Below are positions 18,599 to 29,158 of a DNA stretch of 64,000 nucleotides, one piece after another (positions within the stretch are counted from its first letter, which is position 1; every line of letters begins with the position of its first letter). This stretch comes from Clostridia bacterium (lineage in GTDB: Bacteria > Bacillota > Clostridia > Oscillospirales > Acutalibacteraceae), in NCBI GenBank assembly GCA_017475765.1, contig JAFVEY010000051.1:1-64000 (forward strand), in the 5' to 3' direction. The notes beneath the pieces were generated by a model. It did not search any database. It was given only the letters and a program-made list of their open reading frames with translations, and was not told the origin of the DNA. The position numbers were made by a program, and so were the translations under genes.

Positions 18599-20023
18599 TT
18601 ACTCGTTGATTACTTCTCTGTAAAGATTAATATATTCCGTTGCCGATTTTGACCAGCTGTTATCGCACTTCATAGCACGCTTGACCAGAATTTCCCATCC
18701 GTCACGCTGCCAATATCCGGCAATTGCTCTTCTTATGCAGCCGAGCATATCCATTGCGTCATAGTTGGCAAAGGTGAATCCGTTTCCGTCACCTGTTCCG
18801 CTGTCCTGAATGGAATCCCTCAGACCGCCGACCTCACGGACGATCGGAACAGCTCCGTATCTCAGGGCGATCATCTGTGAAAGACCGCACGGCTCAGCCT
18901 TGGAAGGCATCAGGAAGATATCCGCACCGGCATATATCTTTCTTGAAAGTTCGGGAATAAATCCGTGACAAGCACAGAGTCTGCCCGGATATCTGTCCTG
19001 CATCGATCGGAAGAAGCTCTCATACTCCCAATCACCCGAACCCAGTATCACAAACTGAACATATTCCTCACGCATAAGCTGATCAAGCGCATATTTAACA
19101 AGATCCAGTCCCTTATGTGAAACAAGCCTTGTGACCATTGCAATGATCGGAACCTCCGGATTCTGCTCCAGTCCGAGTCTTTCCTGCAGCTTCTGCTTGT
19201 TGACAGCCTTTCCCGAAAGATCCTCAGCAGTATAATGCTCGTAAAGCTGTATATCCGTTGCAGGATTATAAGAAGTGGTGTCAATTCCGTTAAGGATACC
19301 TCTGAGCTTCCATGCACGGGCATTCAGTATCGGATCCAGTCCGTGTGAGAACCATGGATCCCTGATTTCCCATGCGTAGCTCGGACTAACGGTTGTAACA
19401 CGGTTAGCCGTTTCAATAGCGCCCTTCATATAGTTGATGCAGCTGTCCCAGTCAAGGATGGATCTTCCGTGCGGCGGTATTCCGACAACCTCCTCATAGA
19501 GCTCCGTACCGTATTTACCCTGATACTGTATATTGTGAATTGTAAAGATCGTTTTTATTCCGCTGTACCAGTCATTCTGTGCGTAAAACAGGTTATAGTA
19601 TGTAGGAACAAGCGCTGTCTGCCAGTCATTACAATGAATAATATCCGGCTTGAAATCAATATAGGGAAGCATTTCCAGAACGGCTCTCGAAAAGAAAGCA
19701 AATCTTTCAGCGTCATCATAATGACCGTAAAGCCCCTGACGTTTGAAATAGTACTGGTTATCGAGAAAATAATAGATTACACCGTTATATCTTGTTTCAA
19801 ATATGCCGCAGTACTGTCTTCTCCATGAAACAGGCACTGAAAAGCTGGTAACAAACCTCATCGTATCCTTAAGGCTCTGAGGTATCTCATCATAAAGCGG
19901 CATAACAATACGGCAGCCTATCAGTCTTTGACGCAGTGCGTGCGGCAGCGAGCCTGCAACATCGGCCAGTCCGCCGGAAGCGGCAAACGGCTGCGCCTCG
20001 CTTGCAACAAACAAAACCTTCAT
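18599..20023 (-). CDS. glgA: Glycogen synthase (ADP-glucose)
   Basis: Transfers glucose from ADP-glucose to the non-reducing end of alpha-1,4-glucan. A GT5 enzyme of 474 residues. The N-terminal substrate loop VASEAQPFAASGGLADVAGS is followed by the DIIHCNDWQTALVP block. The C-terminal Rossmann domain has MPSKAEPCGLSQMIALRYG, which holds the catalytic Glu and the nucleotide contacts. It is the last gene of glgBCDA, 36 nt after glgD, and is followed by a terminator. Confidence 0.97.
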   Translation of the reverse strand: MKVLFVASEAQPFAASGGLADVAGSLPHALRQRLIGCRIVMPLYDEIPQSLKDTMRFVTSFSVPVSWRRQYCGIFETRYNGVIYYFLDNQYYFKRQGLYGHYDDAERFAFFSRAVLEMLPYIDFKPDIIHCNDWQTALVPTYYNLFYAQNDWYSGIKTIFTIHNIQYQGKYGTELYEEVVGIPPHGRSILDWDSCINYMKGAIETANRVTTVSPSYAWEIRDPWFSHGLDPILNARAWKLRGILNGIDTTSYNPATDIQLYEHYTAEDLSGKAVNKQKLQERLGLEQNPEVPIIAMVTRLVSHKGLDLVKYALDQLMREEYVQFVILGSGDWEYESFFRSMQDRYPGRLCACHGFIPELSRKIYAGADIFLMPSKAEPCGLSQMIALRYGAVPIVREVGGLRDSIQDSGTGDGNGFTFANYDAMDMLGCIRRAIAGYWQRDGWEILVKRAMKCDNSWSKSATEYINLYREVINE

Positions 20024-20059
20024 TTTTCTTACGCACCTCCGATTTGTATGCTTTCGGGC

Positions 20060-21172
20060 TTACACAACACTTCCCTTGCTGATATACACAGGGTATGAAG
20101 AGAAGCCCATCAAAGTTCTTTCATCTTTTACTTTTACGTCCTTATCGACGATAACATAGCTCAGGCTGCTGTCGGCACCGATGACTGTATCCTGCATGAT
20201 AACGCAGTTTGACACCTTTGTATTCTTGCCGATATGAACACCCTTGAAGAGTACACAGTTTTCAACCTCGCCCTCGATGGTACAGCCGTTGGCGATAAGT
20301 GAGTTCGTCACTTTTGAACCCAGACCGTACTTTGTCGGCATATCATCTCTTACCTTTGTATAGATAGGTCTTGCGCTCTTGAAGAGGTCAGCTCTTACAT
20401 CAGCCTTCATAAGAGCCATATTAGCCTGAAAATAATCACTCATAGAGGTAAGTATCGGTGAGAAGCCGTTGAACTCATAGCCATATATGCTGAGATTCTT
20501 ATACTCACCCTGAATGATATCACGCTTGAAGTTAAGTGTATTCTTGCTGATACATTTGTTGACAAGCTCAATAAGAAGCTCTCTCTTGATGAACATAATG
20601 TTCATATAGAAGCTGCACGATCCTGTAATATCGCTGTTGATAGCAACATCGATCACCTGTCCCTTTGCATCAAAGGAGAAAACAGTTGGATCGTGGAGCT
20701 TTTCGGGAATCTGATCCCTCTTATAAACAACCGTAATATCCGCATTATTTTCAAGATGCTTGCTGCATACATCCTGAAAATCAATATTGCACACGGTATC
20801 GCAGTCTGTGATAACGACATATTCCTCTGTCGAATGTTTCAAAAATGGCATAATGCTGTTAAGAGTAGTCAATCTGTTGGAATATTCATTGGTATTCGTA
20901 AAGGGAGGAAGGATAAACAGACCTCCCTGCTTTCTTGAAAGATCCCACGCCTTACCTGTTCCGACATGATCCATAATTGATTGGTAATTGCTCTTTGTAA
21001 GAACGCCAACCTTATTGATACCCGAATTGACCATATTGGAAAGTGGGAAGTCGATCATACGATATTTTCCGCCAAACGGAACAGCGCCCGTTATTCTGAC
21101 ATCTGTAAGCTCGCTGATGAGATCCTCATGCAGATTGGCGAAGATAATTCCCATTATATTGTTGCCACGCAT
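20060..21172 (-). CDS. glgD: Glucose-1-phosphate adenylyltransferase, GlgD regulatory-type subunit
   Basis: Partner of GlgC in Firmicutes ADP-glucose pyrophosphorylase. It has 370 residues. The N-terminus GIIFANLHEDLISELTDV replaces the nucleotide-binding GGQGSRL motif seen in GlgC, while PFGGKYRMIDFPLSNMVNSG is kept. The C-terminus is a left-handed beta-helix of hexapeptides (CTIEGEVENCVLFKGVHIGK). It is therefore probably a modulatory subunit rather than a full catalyst. Its ATG overlaps the glgC TAA by one base. Confidence 0.94.
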   Translation of the reverse strand: MRGNNIMGIIFANLHEDLISELTDVRITGAVPFGGKYRMIDFPLSNMVNSGINKVGVLTKSNYQSIMDHVGTGKAWDLSRKQGGLFILPPFTNTNEYSNRLTTLNSIMPFLKHSTEEYVVITDCDTVCNIDFQDVCSKHLENNADITVVYKRDQIPEKLHDPTVFSFDAKGQVIDVAINSDITGSCSFYMNIMFIKRELLIELVNKCISKNTLNFKRDIIQGEYKNLSIYGYEFNGFSPILTSMSDYFQANMALMKADVRADLFKSARPIYTKVRDDMPTKYGLGSKVTNSLIANGCTIEGEVENCVLFKGVHIGKNTKVSNCVIMQDTVIGADSSLSYVIVDKDVKVKDERTLMGFSSYPVYISKGSVV

Positions 21173-22389
21173 TATTCCTCAACCCCCTCTACATCTTTGG
21201 AAATCATAGCCTTCGGCGCAATTTTTGCACCTGCGCCTATCTTAAGGTTATCACCAATAACGGCAATTCCCCACTGATCTTTATCTACAATTGTTTCAGG
21301 TCTTGCACCGATAACGGCATTTTTGCCGATAATGGTATTTTCTGAAACGATAGCATACTGTACTACTGCGCCCTCCTCAATAACAGATCCTGGCATGATG
21401 ATCGAATCCTGCACAACCGCACCGGGCTTTACAACAACATTAGAGAAAAGCACCGAAAAATCTACCGCTCCGCTGATGGAACAGCCGTCTGCGATCAATG
21501 AATTCTGCACCTCTGCGCCCTCTGCAATGTACTGCGGCGGAACAACAGGGTTCTTTGAATAGATCTTCCACGATTCATCCGTAAGGTCAAGCGGTACATT
21601 TGGGTCAAGCAGATCCATATTTGACTCCCAAAGGCTGTCGATCGTTCCGACATCCTTCCAGTAACCCTGGAACTGATAAGCAAACATTCTCTGACCGTCA
21701 GCCAGCATTTTCGGAAGAACATCCTTGCCGAAGTCATGTGACGAGCCTTCTGTTTCCTCATCCTCAATCAGATATTTTCTCAGCTTATCCCAGCTGAAAA
21801 CATAGATACCCATCGAAGCGTTTGTGCTTTTCGGTTTAGCAGGCTTCTCTTCAAACTCATAGATAGAGCCGTCGGGATTGGTGTTCATAATACCGAAACG
21901 GGAAGCCTCCGCAAGCGGTACATCAATTACAGCAATGGTGCAGTCTGCTTTATTTTCCTTATGAGCAGCGATCATCTTTGAATAGTCCATCTTATAGATA
22001 TGGTCGCCTGAAAGAATAACGACATAATCAGGACTGTATCTGTCGATATATGTAATGTTCTGATAAATCGCATTAGCGGTACCCGAATACCAGTCTGCCC
22101 CCTTCACCTGTTGATACGGCGAAAGGACTCTCACACCGCTGTTCATGCTGTCAAGATCCCAAGGCTGACCGCTGCCGATATATTCATTCAGCACCAGCGG
22201 CTGATACTGTGTCAGCACGCCTACCGCTTCAATACCGGAATTCACACAGTTTGACAGCGGGAAGTCAATGATACGATATTTACCTCCATACGGTACGGCA
22301 GGCTTTGCTAATTTCTGGGTAAGAACTCCCAATCTGCTGCCCTGTCCGCCTGCCAGCAGCATTGCAACAACTTCTTGTTTTGGATACAT
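21172..22389 (-). CDS. glgC: Glucose-1-phosphate adenylyltransferase, catalytic subunit
   Basis: Makes ADP-glucose from ATP and glucose-1-phosphate, the committed step of glycogen synthesis. It has 405 residues. Visible are [20 protein letters not shown] (nucleotide loop), [19 protein letters not shown], the [10 protein letters not shown] metal/substrate block and a C-terminal hexapeptide beta-helix. The ribosome binding site GGGGGAA lies 8 nt before the ATG. It lies 59 nt after glgB and is coupled to glgD. Confidence 0.97.
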   Translation of the reverse strand: MYPKQEVVAMLLAGGQGSRLGVLTQKLAKPAVPYGGKYRIIDFPLSNCVNSGIEAVGVLTQYQPLVLNEYIGSGQPWDLDSMNSGVRVLSPYQQVKGADWYSGTANAIYQNITYIDRYSPDYVVILSGDHIYKMDYSKMIAAHKENKADCTIAVIDVPLAEASRFGIMNTNPDGSIYEFEEKPAKPKSTNASMGIYVFSWDKLRKYLIEDEETEGSSHDFGKDVLPKMLADGQRMFAYQFQGYWKDVGTIDSLWESNMDLLDPNVPLDLTDESWKIYSKNPVVPPQYIAEGAEVQNSLIADGCSISGAVDFSVLFSNVVVKPGAVVQDSIIMPGSVIEEGAVVQYAIVSENTIIGKNAVIGARPETIVDKDQWGIAVIGDNLKIGAGAKIAPKAMISKDVEGVEE

Positions 22390-22448
22390 TCCGTATTCCC
22401 CCTTTGTTTGTACACTAAAATATATATAAATTCAGACTTGCATATCAA

Positions 22449-24575
22449 TTAATTCTCTTTTGTACCAGCTTCCAGCTTTTTAGTCTTTGCAGATGCCTTT
22501 TTTTCTTCGGTCTTTGCTTTCGGCTCGTCTTTTGTCGATTTTGCTCTTGCTTTGGTCTTAGGTTTCGCTTCGGTTTCTTTGGAATCTGCTTCTGCCTTTT
22601 TCTTTACGGCCGTCTTTTTCTTTTTCGTCTCTGCACCATCTTCAGCAGCCGTCTTTGCTTTTTTCTTCGGCTTTTTGCGGACACACTTAAGATAAAGCAC
22701 CGACATCGGCGGAAGAGTAAGCGATATTGACTGCTCAAAGCCGTGCATTGTAATCTCTTCGGAAACAATTGCAGATCCATTTGAAATGCCGGATCCTCCG
22801 AATTCCGGAGCATCTGTATTCAGCACCTCGGAATAGGTACCGTCTATTGGAACACCGATACGGTAGTTCTCACGCAGAACAGGCTGGAAGTTGCATACAA
22901 CAATAATTTCATTGCCCTTCTTATCAATTCTGCGGAAGCTGATAACGCTCTGCATATAGTCATCGTTGGAGATCCAGGAGAAGCCCTCCCATGAATAATC
23001 AACCTCCCAAAGCGGCGGATTATCAATATAGAAATGGTTGACCGTCTGGAAGAAATGCTTGAGTGCGCTATGTGCGGGATAGTCCAGCAGCAGCCAGTCC
23101 AGCTCTGTGGCATAATCCCATTCCTTGAACTGTCCGAACTCCGTTCCCATAAAGGTGAGCTTCTTGCCGGGGTGAGCCATCATATAAGCGACAAAGGTTC
23201 TGTCCCCTGCAAATTTCTGTTCATATGCTCCGGGCATCTTATTGATAAGAGAAGCCTTTCCGTGAACGACCTCATCATGTGAGATCGGAAGTATAAAGTT
23301 TTCCGAAAAAGCATAGAAGAAAGAGAAGGTCAGGTTATCATGGTTGAATGGGCGATAAAGCGGATCAAGCGATACATAGTGAAGCATATCGTTCATCCAG
23401 CCCATATTCCATTTGTAGTTAAATCCAAGACCTCCCATATATGTAGGCTTTGATACATTCGTCCAGGAGGTGGATTCCTCGGCGATCATAAGTACATCCG
23501 GATAATACCTGAAAGCAGCCTCGTTGAGTCTTTGCAGGAACGCCACAGCCTCCAGATTTTCCTTGCCGCCGAACTTGTTCGGAACCCATTCGCCGTCACG
23601 TCTGCTGTAATCAAGATAAAGCATTGAAGCAACTGCATCCACACGAAGTCCGTCAACATGGTAATAATCCATCCAGAATATAGCGCTTGAAATGAGGAAA
23701 CTAACAACCTCGTTTCTGCCGTAATCAAAAACAAGCGTTCCCCAATCCTTATGCTCTCCCTTTCGGGGATCTGCATATTCATAGCACGGTGTTCCGTCAA
23801 ATCTGGCAAGTCCGAAGGCATCTCTCGGAAAATGAGCCGGCACCCAGTCCATAATTACATAAATACCTGCCTTATGGCATTTATCAACAAATTCCATAAA
23901 ATCAAACGGACTTCCGTAACGTGAAGTAACAGCAAAATAACCCGTCACCTGATATCCCCATGAAGCATCGAAGGGATACTCGCTGAGCGGCATAAGCTCG
24001 ATATGAGTATAACCCATTTCCTTAACATAAGGAATCAGCTCATCTGCCAGCTTGCTGTAAGAAAAATAGTTTCCGTCCTTATATTTTCTCCATGAGCCTG
24101 CGTGTACCTCATAAATATTCATAGGATGGCTGTATGACTCGTTTTCATGCTTTATTTTGGGCCATTCAGCATCCGACCATTCATAGCCGTCCAAATCAAC
24201 GTAAACTGACGCATTGTTCGGGCGTGTTTCATAGTGATAAGCATAGGGATCCGATTTCATAATGCAGACATCATCGAAGGTTTCAATGCTGTATTTATAT
24301 ATAGAATAAGGCTCGACAATGTCGGCTATGAAGCATTCCCACACACCTCCGTCAGAAGTTCTGTTCATTCTGTGGGCATTGCGATCCCATCCGTTGAAGT
24401 CGCCCACAACAGACACCGTTTTGGCATTCGGCGCCCATGTCCGGAACATAACGCCGTCCTTGCCCAACATATTTGCCTTATGCGCACCCATATACCGATA
24501 AGCGTGATAATTCTCACCGCTGTGGAACAATTCAAGCTCTGAGCGTTCATTGTTTTCACTATTGCCAAGCTGCAT
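22449..24575 (-). CDS. glgB: 1,4-alpha-glucan branching enzyme with lysine-rich C-terminal tail
   Basis: Forms alpha-1,6 branches in glycogen (GH13). I choose the ATG at 24573-24575 (MQLGNSENN), which has GGAG 9 nt upstream, giving 708 residues. A CBM48 domain is near the N-terminus ([19 protein letters not shown]). GH13 motifs follow: [19 protein letters not shown] (nucleophile Asp), IAEESTSW (acid Glu) and [11 protein letters not shown]. The normal enzyme ends near residue 630. The last 75 residues are a low-complexity Lys/Ala/Glu/Thr tail that is unusual for GlgB. First gene of the glg operon. Confidence 0.96.
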   Translation of the reverse strand: MQLGNSENNERSELELFHSGENYHAYRYMGAHKANMLGKDGVMFRTWAPNAKTVSVVGDFNGWDRNAHRMNRTSDGGVWECFIADIVEPYSIYKYSIETFDDVCIMKSDPYAYHYETRPNNASVYVDLDGYEWSDAEWPKIKHENESYSHPMNIYEVHAGSWRKYKDGNYFSYSKLADELIPYVKEMGYTHIELMPLSEYPFDASWGYQVTGYFAVTSRYGSPFDFMEFVDKCHKAGIYVIMDWVPAHFPRDAFGLARFDGTPCYEYADPRKGEHKDWGTLVFDYGRNEVVSFLISSAIFWMDYYHVDGLRVDAVASMLYLDYSRRDGEWVPNKFGGKENLEAVAFLQRLNEAAFRYYPDVLMIAEESTSWTNVSKPTYMGGLGFNYKWNMGWMNDMLHYVSLDPLYRPFNHDNLTFSFFYAFSENFILPISHDEVVHGKASLINKMPGAYEQKFAGDRTFVAYMMAHPGKKLTFMGTEFGQFKEWDYATELDWLLLDYPAHSALKHFFQTVNHFYIDNPPLWEVDYSWEGFSWISNDDYMQSVISFRRIDKKGNEIIVVCNFQPVLRENYRIGVPIDGTYSEVLNTDAPEFGGSGISNGSAIVSEEITMHGFEQSISLTLPPMSVLYLKCVRKKPKKKAKTAAEDGAETKKKKTAVKKKAEADSKETEAKPKTKARAKSTKDEPKAKTEEKKASAKTKKLEAGTKEN

Positions 24576-24614
24576 ATACAACAACTCCTTTTTACCATAT
24601 ACTGTTATACATAT

Positions 24615-24643
24615 ATCATACCCTAATATTGGATAAATTTCAA
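24615..24643 (-). promoter_or_regulatory. Promoter of the glgBCDA operon
   Basis: Minus strand: -35 TTGAAA (24638-24643), 17-bp spacer, -10 TATGAT (24615-24620); predicted start about 33 nt before the glgB ATG. Good match to the vegetative consensus. Confidence 0.65.
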
Positions 24644-24712
24644 GTCTTTTTCGCACACTTTTTATGGATTTTGTTAAAAATTATATAATTTTTTGCTCTA
24701 TACAAAATAAAC

Positions 24713-24732
24713 TTTCCATTCTCCAATGGAAA
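24713..24732 (-). other. Perfect short hairpin upstream of the glgB promoter
   Basis: TTTCCATT / AATGGAAA 8-bp stem with a 4-nt loop. On the minus strand it is followed by GTTTATTTTG. It could be a second, weaker terminator for the upstream NlpC gene or an operator for glgB; the sequence does not decide. Confidence 0.35.
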
Positions 24733-24780
24733 ATAATCTTAACATACTTCCTCTGTCGAAACCGCATGAATCAGCAAACC

Positions 24781-24817
24781 AAAAATAAAAAGTGGGAGAA
24801 ACCTTTCGATTTCTCCC
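24781..24817 (-). terminator. Terminator of the NlpC/peptidoglycan-binding gene
   Basis: GGGAGAAA / TTTCTCCC 8-bp stem (24794-24801 with 24810-24817), followed on the minus strand by ACTTTTTATTTTT. It lies 7 nt after the stop codon. Confidence 0.85.
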
Positions 24818-24823
24818 AAAAAC

Positions 24824-26866
24824 TCAGAATCTTCTGTCATAATATTTGGCTATATCTGTTTCTTTTGCCATCTGCTTTTTTCTTCTCTTAAGCTCAATGA
24901 TGAATATGATCGAAAGGAACATTGCAAACACAACGACCGATCCGAGAATCACACCTGTTCTGAGCAGATCTCCGGCACTCTGAGTAGTGATAAGCACCTC
25001 TCCGGGTGACTGAGCCTTTGTATCTGCAAGACGTGCAAGTGCATCATCTGCGATAGTAGCTGTCTTAAGGATCAGCTGGTCGCCCACCTTTGTATTTTCA
25101 CGCTGAGCCTCGGTCTGTATGAGTTTCACAGTCGCTTCATCTGCCACGCCCGTAACCTCAAGTGCATGATCCTTCTGGAAATTCTTGACTGCTTCCACAA
25201 CAGCCTGGCTGTAAACGCCCGATGTCTTACCGTCATAATATTTCAGAACTGCAAGCCATGACTGAAGCTGTGTGACATCATCGCCGGTATGTCCATATTT
25301 CATAACATTGTATGCCGGAGATTTCGGTGCATCCGCCGCATAAAGTGCTTCAAGCTGGTCGGATGTCATTTCATCAGACTGTTCAAGTCCTGCTGTTTTC
25401 TGATAGAGATGTACGGCTTCGAGGGTTTCATCATCAAACTTTTCTGTAACGATACCTGAGAGATATCTCAGTTCGATCAGTCGTTTCTGCATCTTAAGAA
25501 CCATCGCACCGCTCTGACCGTAAACAACGCTGCCCGCATCGGGATTCTCAACTGCGCTGCTGCTGTAAAGCTTCTTCTGTGTTTCAGCGTCTGCAATGCC
25601 GGTTACTTCCAAACCGTTATTCTTTTGGAACTGTTCCACAGCGCTTGCTGTCAGCTCGCCGTAGAAGCCTGTGATATCATCAAAATAATATTTCAGTTCT
25701 GTAAGTCTTGTCTGAAGGGCTGTAATCGGAAGTGAGCTGCCGTCATCAAAATCGCCCTTCATCAGTTCTGTAAAATTGCCTTCTGCTTCATCCAATTTCA
25801 GAAGCTCAAAGGTTTTCTCGTCAACAATACCTGTCACATCGAGGTCATTATAATTTTGGAAAAGCATTACCGCATCAACAGTATCCTCTCCAAAGTAACC
25901 CGAAGGCTGCTGTGTAAGATAGCCAAGCTCATAAAGTCTTGTCTGTATTGTCTTTACGATGCTGCTGTCCTCTTCATCCTCATCGCCGTAGGAAGCGATC
26001 ACCTTGACCTCTTCCGGCTCAGAATTTTCTTTTGTATCGGATTCCTCATCCGGCTCCTCACTCGGTTCCTCTGACGGTTCAGGGTCAGGCTCCGGCTCCG
26101 GTTCAGGTTCCGGCTCAGGCTCCGGTTCGGGTTCAGGCTCTGGTTCCGGCTCAGGTTCGGGCTCATAGGAAGGTTCGGGCTCAGGCTCCGGTTCAGGTTC
26201 CGGCTCGTAGGAAGGCTCCGGCTGCGGAGCAGGCTCTGCAGAAGCCGAAGAATAATCGGTTGCCTGATATGCGCTTGACGGAGGCGCTATATTGGAAACA
26301 CCTGCGCCGTCAAAATAATATGTAACACCGTCAATCGTTCTTGATGTATTGACGATATACTGACCGTCTTCATAGTAGAACGAATCGCCGTCAAGAAGCA
26401 CCCAGCCGTTCTGCGGATAGGAAACTCCTGCTACCTTGAACCATTCCACCCAGCTCTTGTTGTAGACATTGTGATAAACAACGCCTGAATACTCATCTCT
26501 TGCGTCAACCGCCATACCGGAACCGATATAAACTCCGATATGTCCGGGCTGATGAAGTCCCAGACCGTGTATACGGGGGATTCCGTTGCTGACATAGCCC
26601 CAGGTGCTTGCAGAACCGAGCATATCGGTTCTCATGCCGCCGACGCCGTTATAGGAATAGATCAGTCCTGAACAGTCAACATAACCGTAGGAGGACGCAC
26701 CCCATACATAGCTCCAGCCCTCTCTGTATGCCCTGAGCGCCCATGCTGCAAGACCGACACCCGTACTGGAATCAGCAGTTGCGGTGGAAGCGCCTGCCAT
26801 CATCATTGACGCTGCAACGCTTACGGAAAGCGCTGCGGCTATTATTTTTTTCATTACCTTTTTCAT
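24824..26866 (-). CDS. Secreted, membrane-anchored NlpC/P60-like protein with four peptidoglycan-binding repeats
   Basis: I choose the ATG at 26864-26866 ([15 protein letters not shown]), a clear signal peptide; 680 residues. After cleavage comes an NlpC/P60-like hydrolase domain (about 40-160): the catalytic Cys is in [10 protein letters not shown] and the His in [12 protein letters not shown] linker of alternating Pro-Glu follows (about 205-280). Then come four PG_binding_1-type repeats of about 60 residues, recognisable by LQTRL-ELKYY and [18 protein letters not shown] patterns. Near the C-terminus one transmembrane helix is followed by a basic cytoplasmic tail (ELKRRKKQ). It is probably a wall endopeptidase fixed to the outer membrane face. 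Its substrate and role are unknown. It is monocistronic. Confidence 0.85.
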   Translation of the reverse strand: MKKVMKKIIAAALSVSVAASMMMAGASTATADSSTGVGLAAWALRAYREGWSYVWGASSYGYVDCSGLIYSYNGVGGMRTDMLGSASTWGYVSNGIPRIHGLGLHQPGHIGVYIGSGMAVDARDEYSGVVYHNVYNKSWVEWFKVAGVSYPQNGWVLLDGDSFYYEDGQYIVNTSRTIDGVTYYFDGAGVSNIAPPSSAYQATDYSSASAEPAPQPEPSYEPEPEPEPEPEPSYEPEPEPEPEPEPEPEPEPEPEPEPEPDPEPSEEPSEEPDEESDTKENSEPEEVKVIASYGDEDEEDSSIVKTIQTRLYELGYLTQQPSGYFGEDTVDAVMLFQNYNDLDVTGIVDEKTFELLKLDEAEGNFTELMKGDFDDGSSLPITALQTRLTELKYYFDDITGFYGELTASAVEQFQKNNGLEVTGIADAETQKKLYSSSAVENPDAGSVVYGQSGAMVLKMQKRLIELRYLSGIVTEKFDDETLEAVHLYQKTAGLEQSDEMTSDQLEALYAADAPKSPAYNVMKYGHTGDDVTQLQSWLAVLKYYDGKTSGVYSQAVVEAVKNFQKDHALEVTGVADEATVKLIQTEAQRENTKVGDQLILKTATIADDALARLADTKAQSPGEVLITTQSAGDLLRTGVILGSVVVFAMFLSIIFIIELKRRKKQMAKETDIAKYYDRRF

Positions 26867-27152
26867 ACTTCGGAAATTACTCCCTTCTGTCATTTCTTAA
26901 AAATTTCTGAACTTTTCCGATAAATCAAATTAAACGAATTTACATCTTTTCACGAATGAGCTGTTAAAGCATTTTAAATTATTTCAAACTTGTAACAAAT
27001 CTGTATCTGATAATAACATTTATTCCCGTAGAAATCAAGTGTTTTTCCAATTTATCTAAAATTTGCTTTAATATTTGGCATTTTGCACAAAAGCAGAGAA
27101 AAACTTCAATTAAGTTCTAAAACACAGCAATATACTTATTTTAAAATTTGAA
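26867..27152. other. AT-rich spacer between divergent genes
   Basis: Divergent gap between the NlpC gene (minus) and ddl (plus). It must hold the promoter of the NlpC gene, but I see no -35/-10 pair on the minus strand that I would defend. There is no tRNA-like fold, no T-box motif and no convincing open frame. Confidence 0.5.
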
Positions 27153-27181
27153 TTGCACGAAAAGGGAATATATGTTAATAT
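27153..27181 (+). promoter_or_regulatory. Promoter of the ddl-murI-argS operon
   Basis: -35 TTGCAC (27153-27158), 17-bp spacer, -10 TAATAT (27176-27181) preceded by TGT (extended -10). Predicted start near 27188, about 53 nt before the GTG of ddl. Confidence 0.6.
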
Positions 27182-27240
27182 AATAAATTGTAGTAATATA
27201 ATGTTTATATGTGTTTATATCAATTTTAGGAGTGGTATTT

Positions 27241-28320
27241 GTGCAGAAGAAGCGTATTGCCGTGATTTTCGGCGGCAAATCATCCGAACATGAGGTATCG
27301 AGAGTTTCGGCATCCTATGTCATAAGCAAAATTCCCGAAGAAAAATATGAGGTGGTCATGCTCGGCATTACCAAAACCGGCAGATGGCTGCTTTTTGACG
27401 GTGAGCTTTCGGCTGTTGCAGACGGCTCGTGGGAAAAAGACCCCCGCAACAAGACCGCATTCATCTCCCCCGATCCTTCGATTGGAGGCATCACCGTCAT
27501 CACGGAAGACGGACTGCATATCATAAAGCCGGACTGCGTTTTTCCGGTTCTTCACGGCAAAAACGGAGAGGACGGAACCATTCAGGGACTTCTTGAGCTT
27601 TCGGGAATACCTTATGTCGGCTGCGGAGTGCTTGCTTCTGCCGGCTGTATGGATAAAATCGTCACCAATATCATACTGGAATATGCCGGTGTGGATCAGG
27701 CTGCATTCACATGGTTCTATGTTTCCGACTACCGGAAAAATGCGGAATCCATCATCGGGCAGATCGAAAATGACCTTCCCGGATATCCTGTTTTTGTCAA
27801 GCCAGCCAATGCCGGATCCTCTGTCGGAGTGAGCAAGGCTGATTCAAGAGAAGAACTGTATGCAGCAATCGAGAAGGCGGCAAAGGAAGACAGCAGAATT
27901 CTTGTTGAGGAAAGCATCGTCGGCAAAGAAGTAGAATGTGCCGTTCTCGGAAATGACGAACCTGTTGCCTCCATACCCGGACAAATCGCTCCTGCGGCGG
28001 AATTCTATGATTATGACGCAAAATACAACAATGCACAGTCCAAGCTCTATATTCCTGCTCAGATAAGCGATGAGCTTATCTGTAAAGTGAAAGACACCGC
28101 TCTGAAAGCATACCGTACTCTCGGCTGCACAGGTCTTTCGAGGGTAGATTTCTTTGTTACGGATAACGGCAGAGTGCTTCTTAATGAGATCAACACTCTT
28201 CCCGGCTTCACGTCGATCAGTATGTATCCGAAGCTCATGGCAGCTTGCGGTATTGAGGGCAGCGACCTTATAGAACGTCTGATCAAACTTGCTTACGAGA
28301 GGGCGGATAGCAATGTCTGA
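27241..28320 (+). CDS. ddl: D-alanine--D-alanine ligase
   Basis: Makes the D-Ala-D-Ala dipeptide for peptidoglycan precursors. The start is the GTG at 27241 (QKKRIAVIFGGKSSEHEVS), with AGGAG 8 nt upstream; 359 residues. ATP-grasp motifs are visible: PVFVKPANAGSSVGVSKA, the specificity loop AEFYDYDAKYNN, and the metal site VDFFVTDNGRVLLNEINTLPG. The Tyr in the loop fits D-Ala rather than D-Lac specificity. Its stop overlaps the murI start. Confidence 0.96.
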   Translation: MQKKRIAVIFGGKSSEHEVSRVSASYVISKIPEEKYEVVMLGITKTGRWLLFDGELSAVADGSWEKDPRNKTAFISPDPSIGGITVITEDGLHIIKPDCVFPVLHGKNGEDGTIQGLLELSGIPYVGCGVLASAGCMDKIVTNIILEYAGVDQAAFTWFYVSDYRKNAESIIGQIENDLPGYPVFVKPANAGSSVGVSKADSREELYAAIEKAAKEDSRILVEESIVGKEVECAVLGNDEPVASIPGQIAPAAEFYDYDAKYNNAQSKLYIPAQISDELICKVKDTALKAYRTLGCTGLSRVDFFVTDNGRVLLNEINTLPGFTSISMYPKLMAACGIEGSDLIERLIKLAYERADSNV

Positions 28321-29134
28321 ACAGGCCATAGGCGTATTTGATTCCGGTCTCGGCGGACTTACCGCCGTAAAGGAGCTGATAAAGGTTCTCCCTCAGGAAA
28401 ATATCATCTATTTCGGAGATACCGCAAGAGTTCCCTACGGCAACCGAAGCGAAGTAACGATTAACCGCTATGCCCGTCAGGATGCCAATTTTCTTCTTTC
28501 AAAGGGCGTAAAGCTGATCATTGCCGCCTGCGGAACGGTCAGCTCTGTGGCAGCAGGACTGCCAGAATATCTGCCGGTACCCTTTACGGGCGTTGTCGCT
28601 CCGACAGCAGCGGCTGCTGTTTCCTCAACAAGAAACGGCAAGATCGGCATTATCGGAACCTCTGCAACTGTCAACAGCGGCTCCTATAAAAAAGAGATCC
28701 TCCGCCGCAACGACAGGATAACCGTCTATCAGCAGGATTGTCCGCTGTTTGTCTCTCTTGTTGAAAACGGCTTTATATCGGAAAATGATGAAATTGTCAA
28801 GCTCGTTGTCGAAAGATATCTTTCGGAAATGAAGCATAACAACATTGATACGCTGATTCTCGGATGCACGCATTTTCCCATTATAGCAAAGGCAATCTCG
28901 AACTTCCTCGGCAACCATGTCAGACTGATCGACTCCGGACGTGAAACGGCGCTTTTCGCTGCCAATATTCTCGGCAGCAGCGGACTTCTCAACACAAGCA
29001 ACCATATCGGACAATGCTCCTATTTCGTTAGCGATACAGTCGAGAGCTTCCGTAAAACGGCAGAGATCTTCCTCGGAAAAAGCGTTGAGGACGAGGTGGC
29101 TCATATCAATATTGAACAGGTTGCTGTTCAGTAA
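28313..29134 (+). CDS. murI: Glutamate racemase
   Basis: Supplies D-glutamate for peptidoglycan. The start is the ATG at 28313 (MSEQAIGVFDSGLGGLTAVK), overlapping the ddl stop by 8 nt; 273 residues. The two catalytic cysteines are seen in IAACGTVSS and LGCTHFPI. The first block has Gly where the classical motif has Asn (ACNT). IYFGDTARVPYG is also present. It is co-transcribed with ddl, a logical pairing for wall precursor supply. Confidence 0.95.
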   Translation: MSEQAIGVFDSGLGGLTAVKELIKVLPQENIIYFGDTARVPYGNRSEVTINRYARQDANFLLSKGVKLIIAACGTVSSVAAGLPEYLPVPFTGVVAPTAAAAVSSTRNGKIGIIGTSATVNSGSYKKEILRRNDRITVYQQDCPLFVSLVENGFISENDEIVKLVVERYLSEMKHNNIDTLILGCTHFPIIAKAISNFLGNHVRLIDSGRETALFAANILGSSGLLNTSNHIGQCSYFVSDTVESFRKTAEIFLGKSVEDEVAHINIEQVAVQ

Positions 29135-29158
29135 TTAAAGAAAGGACGCAAAGCAAAC

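Noticed and set aside
26032..26325. Plus-strand open frame rich in Pro, Ala, Gln and Val
   Set aside because: Reverse reading of the Pro-Glu linker in the NlpC-like gene; no ribosome binding site and no recognisable protein.
26867..27240. Possible T-box or other riboswitch upstream of ddl-murI-argS
   Set aside because: No T-box core motif, no specifier-like stem and no terminator before the ddl start; the predicted leader is only about 50 nt.
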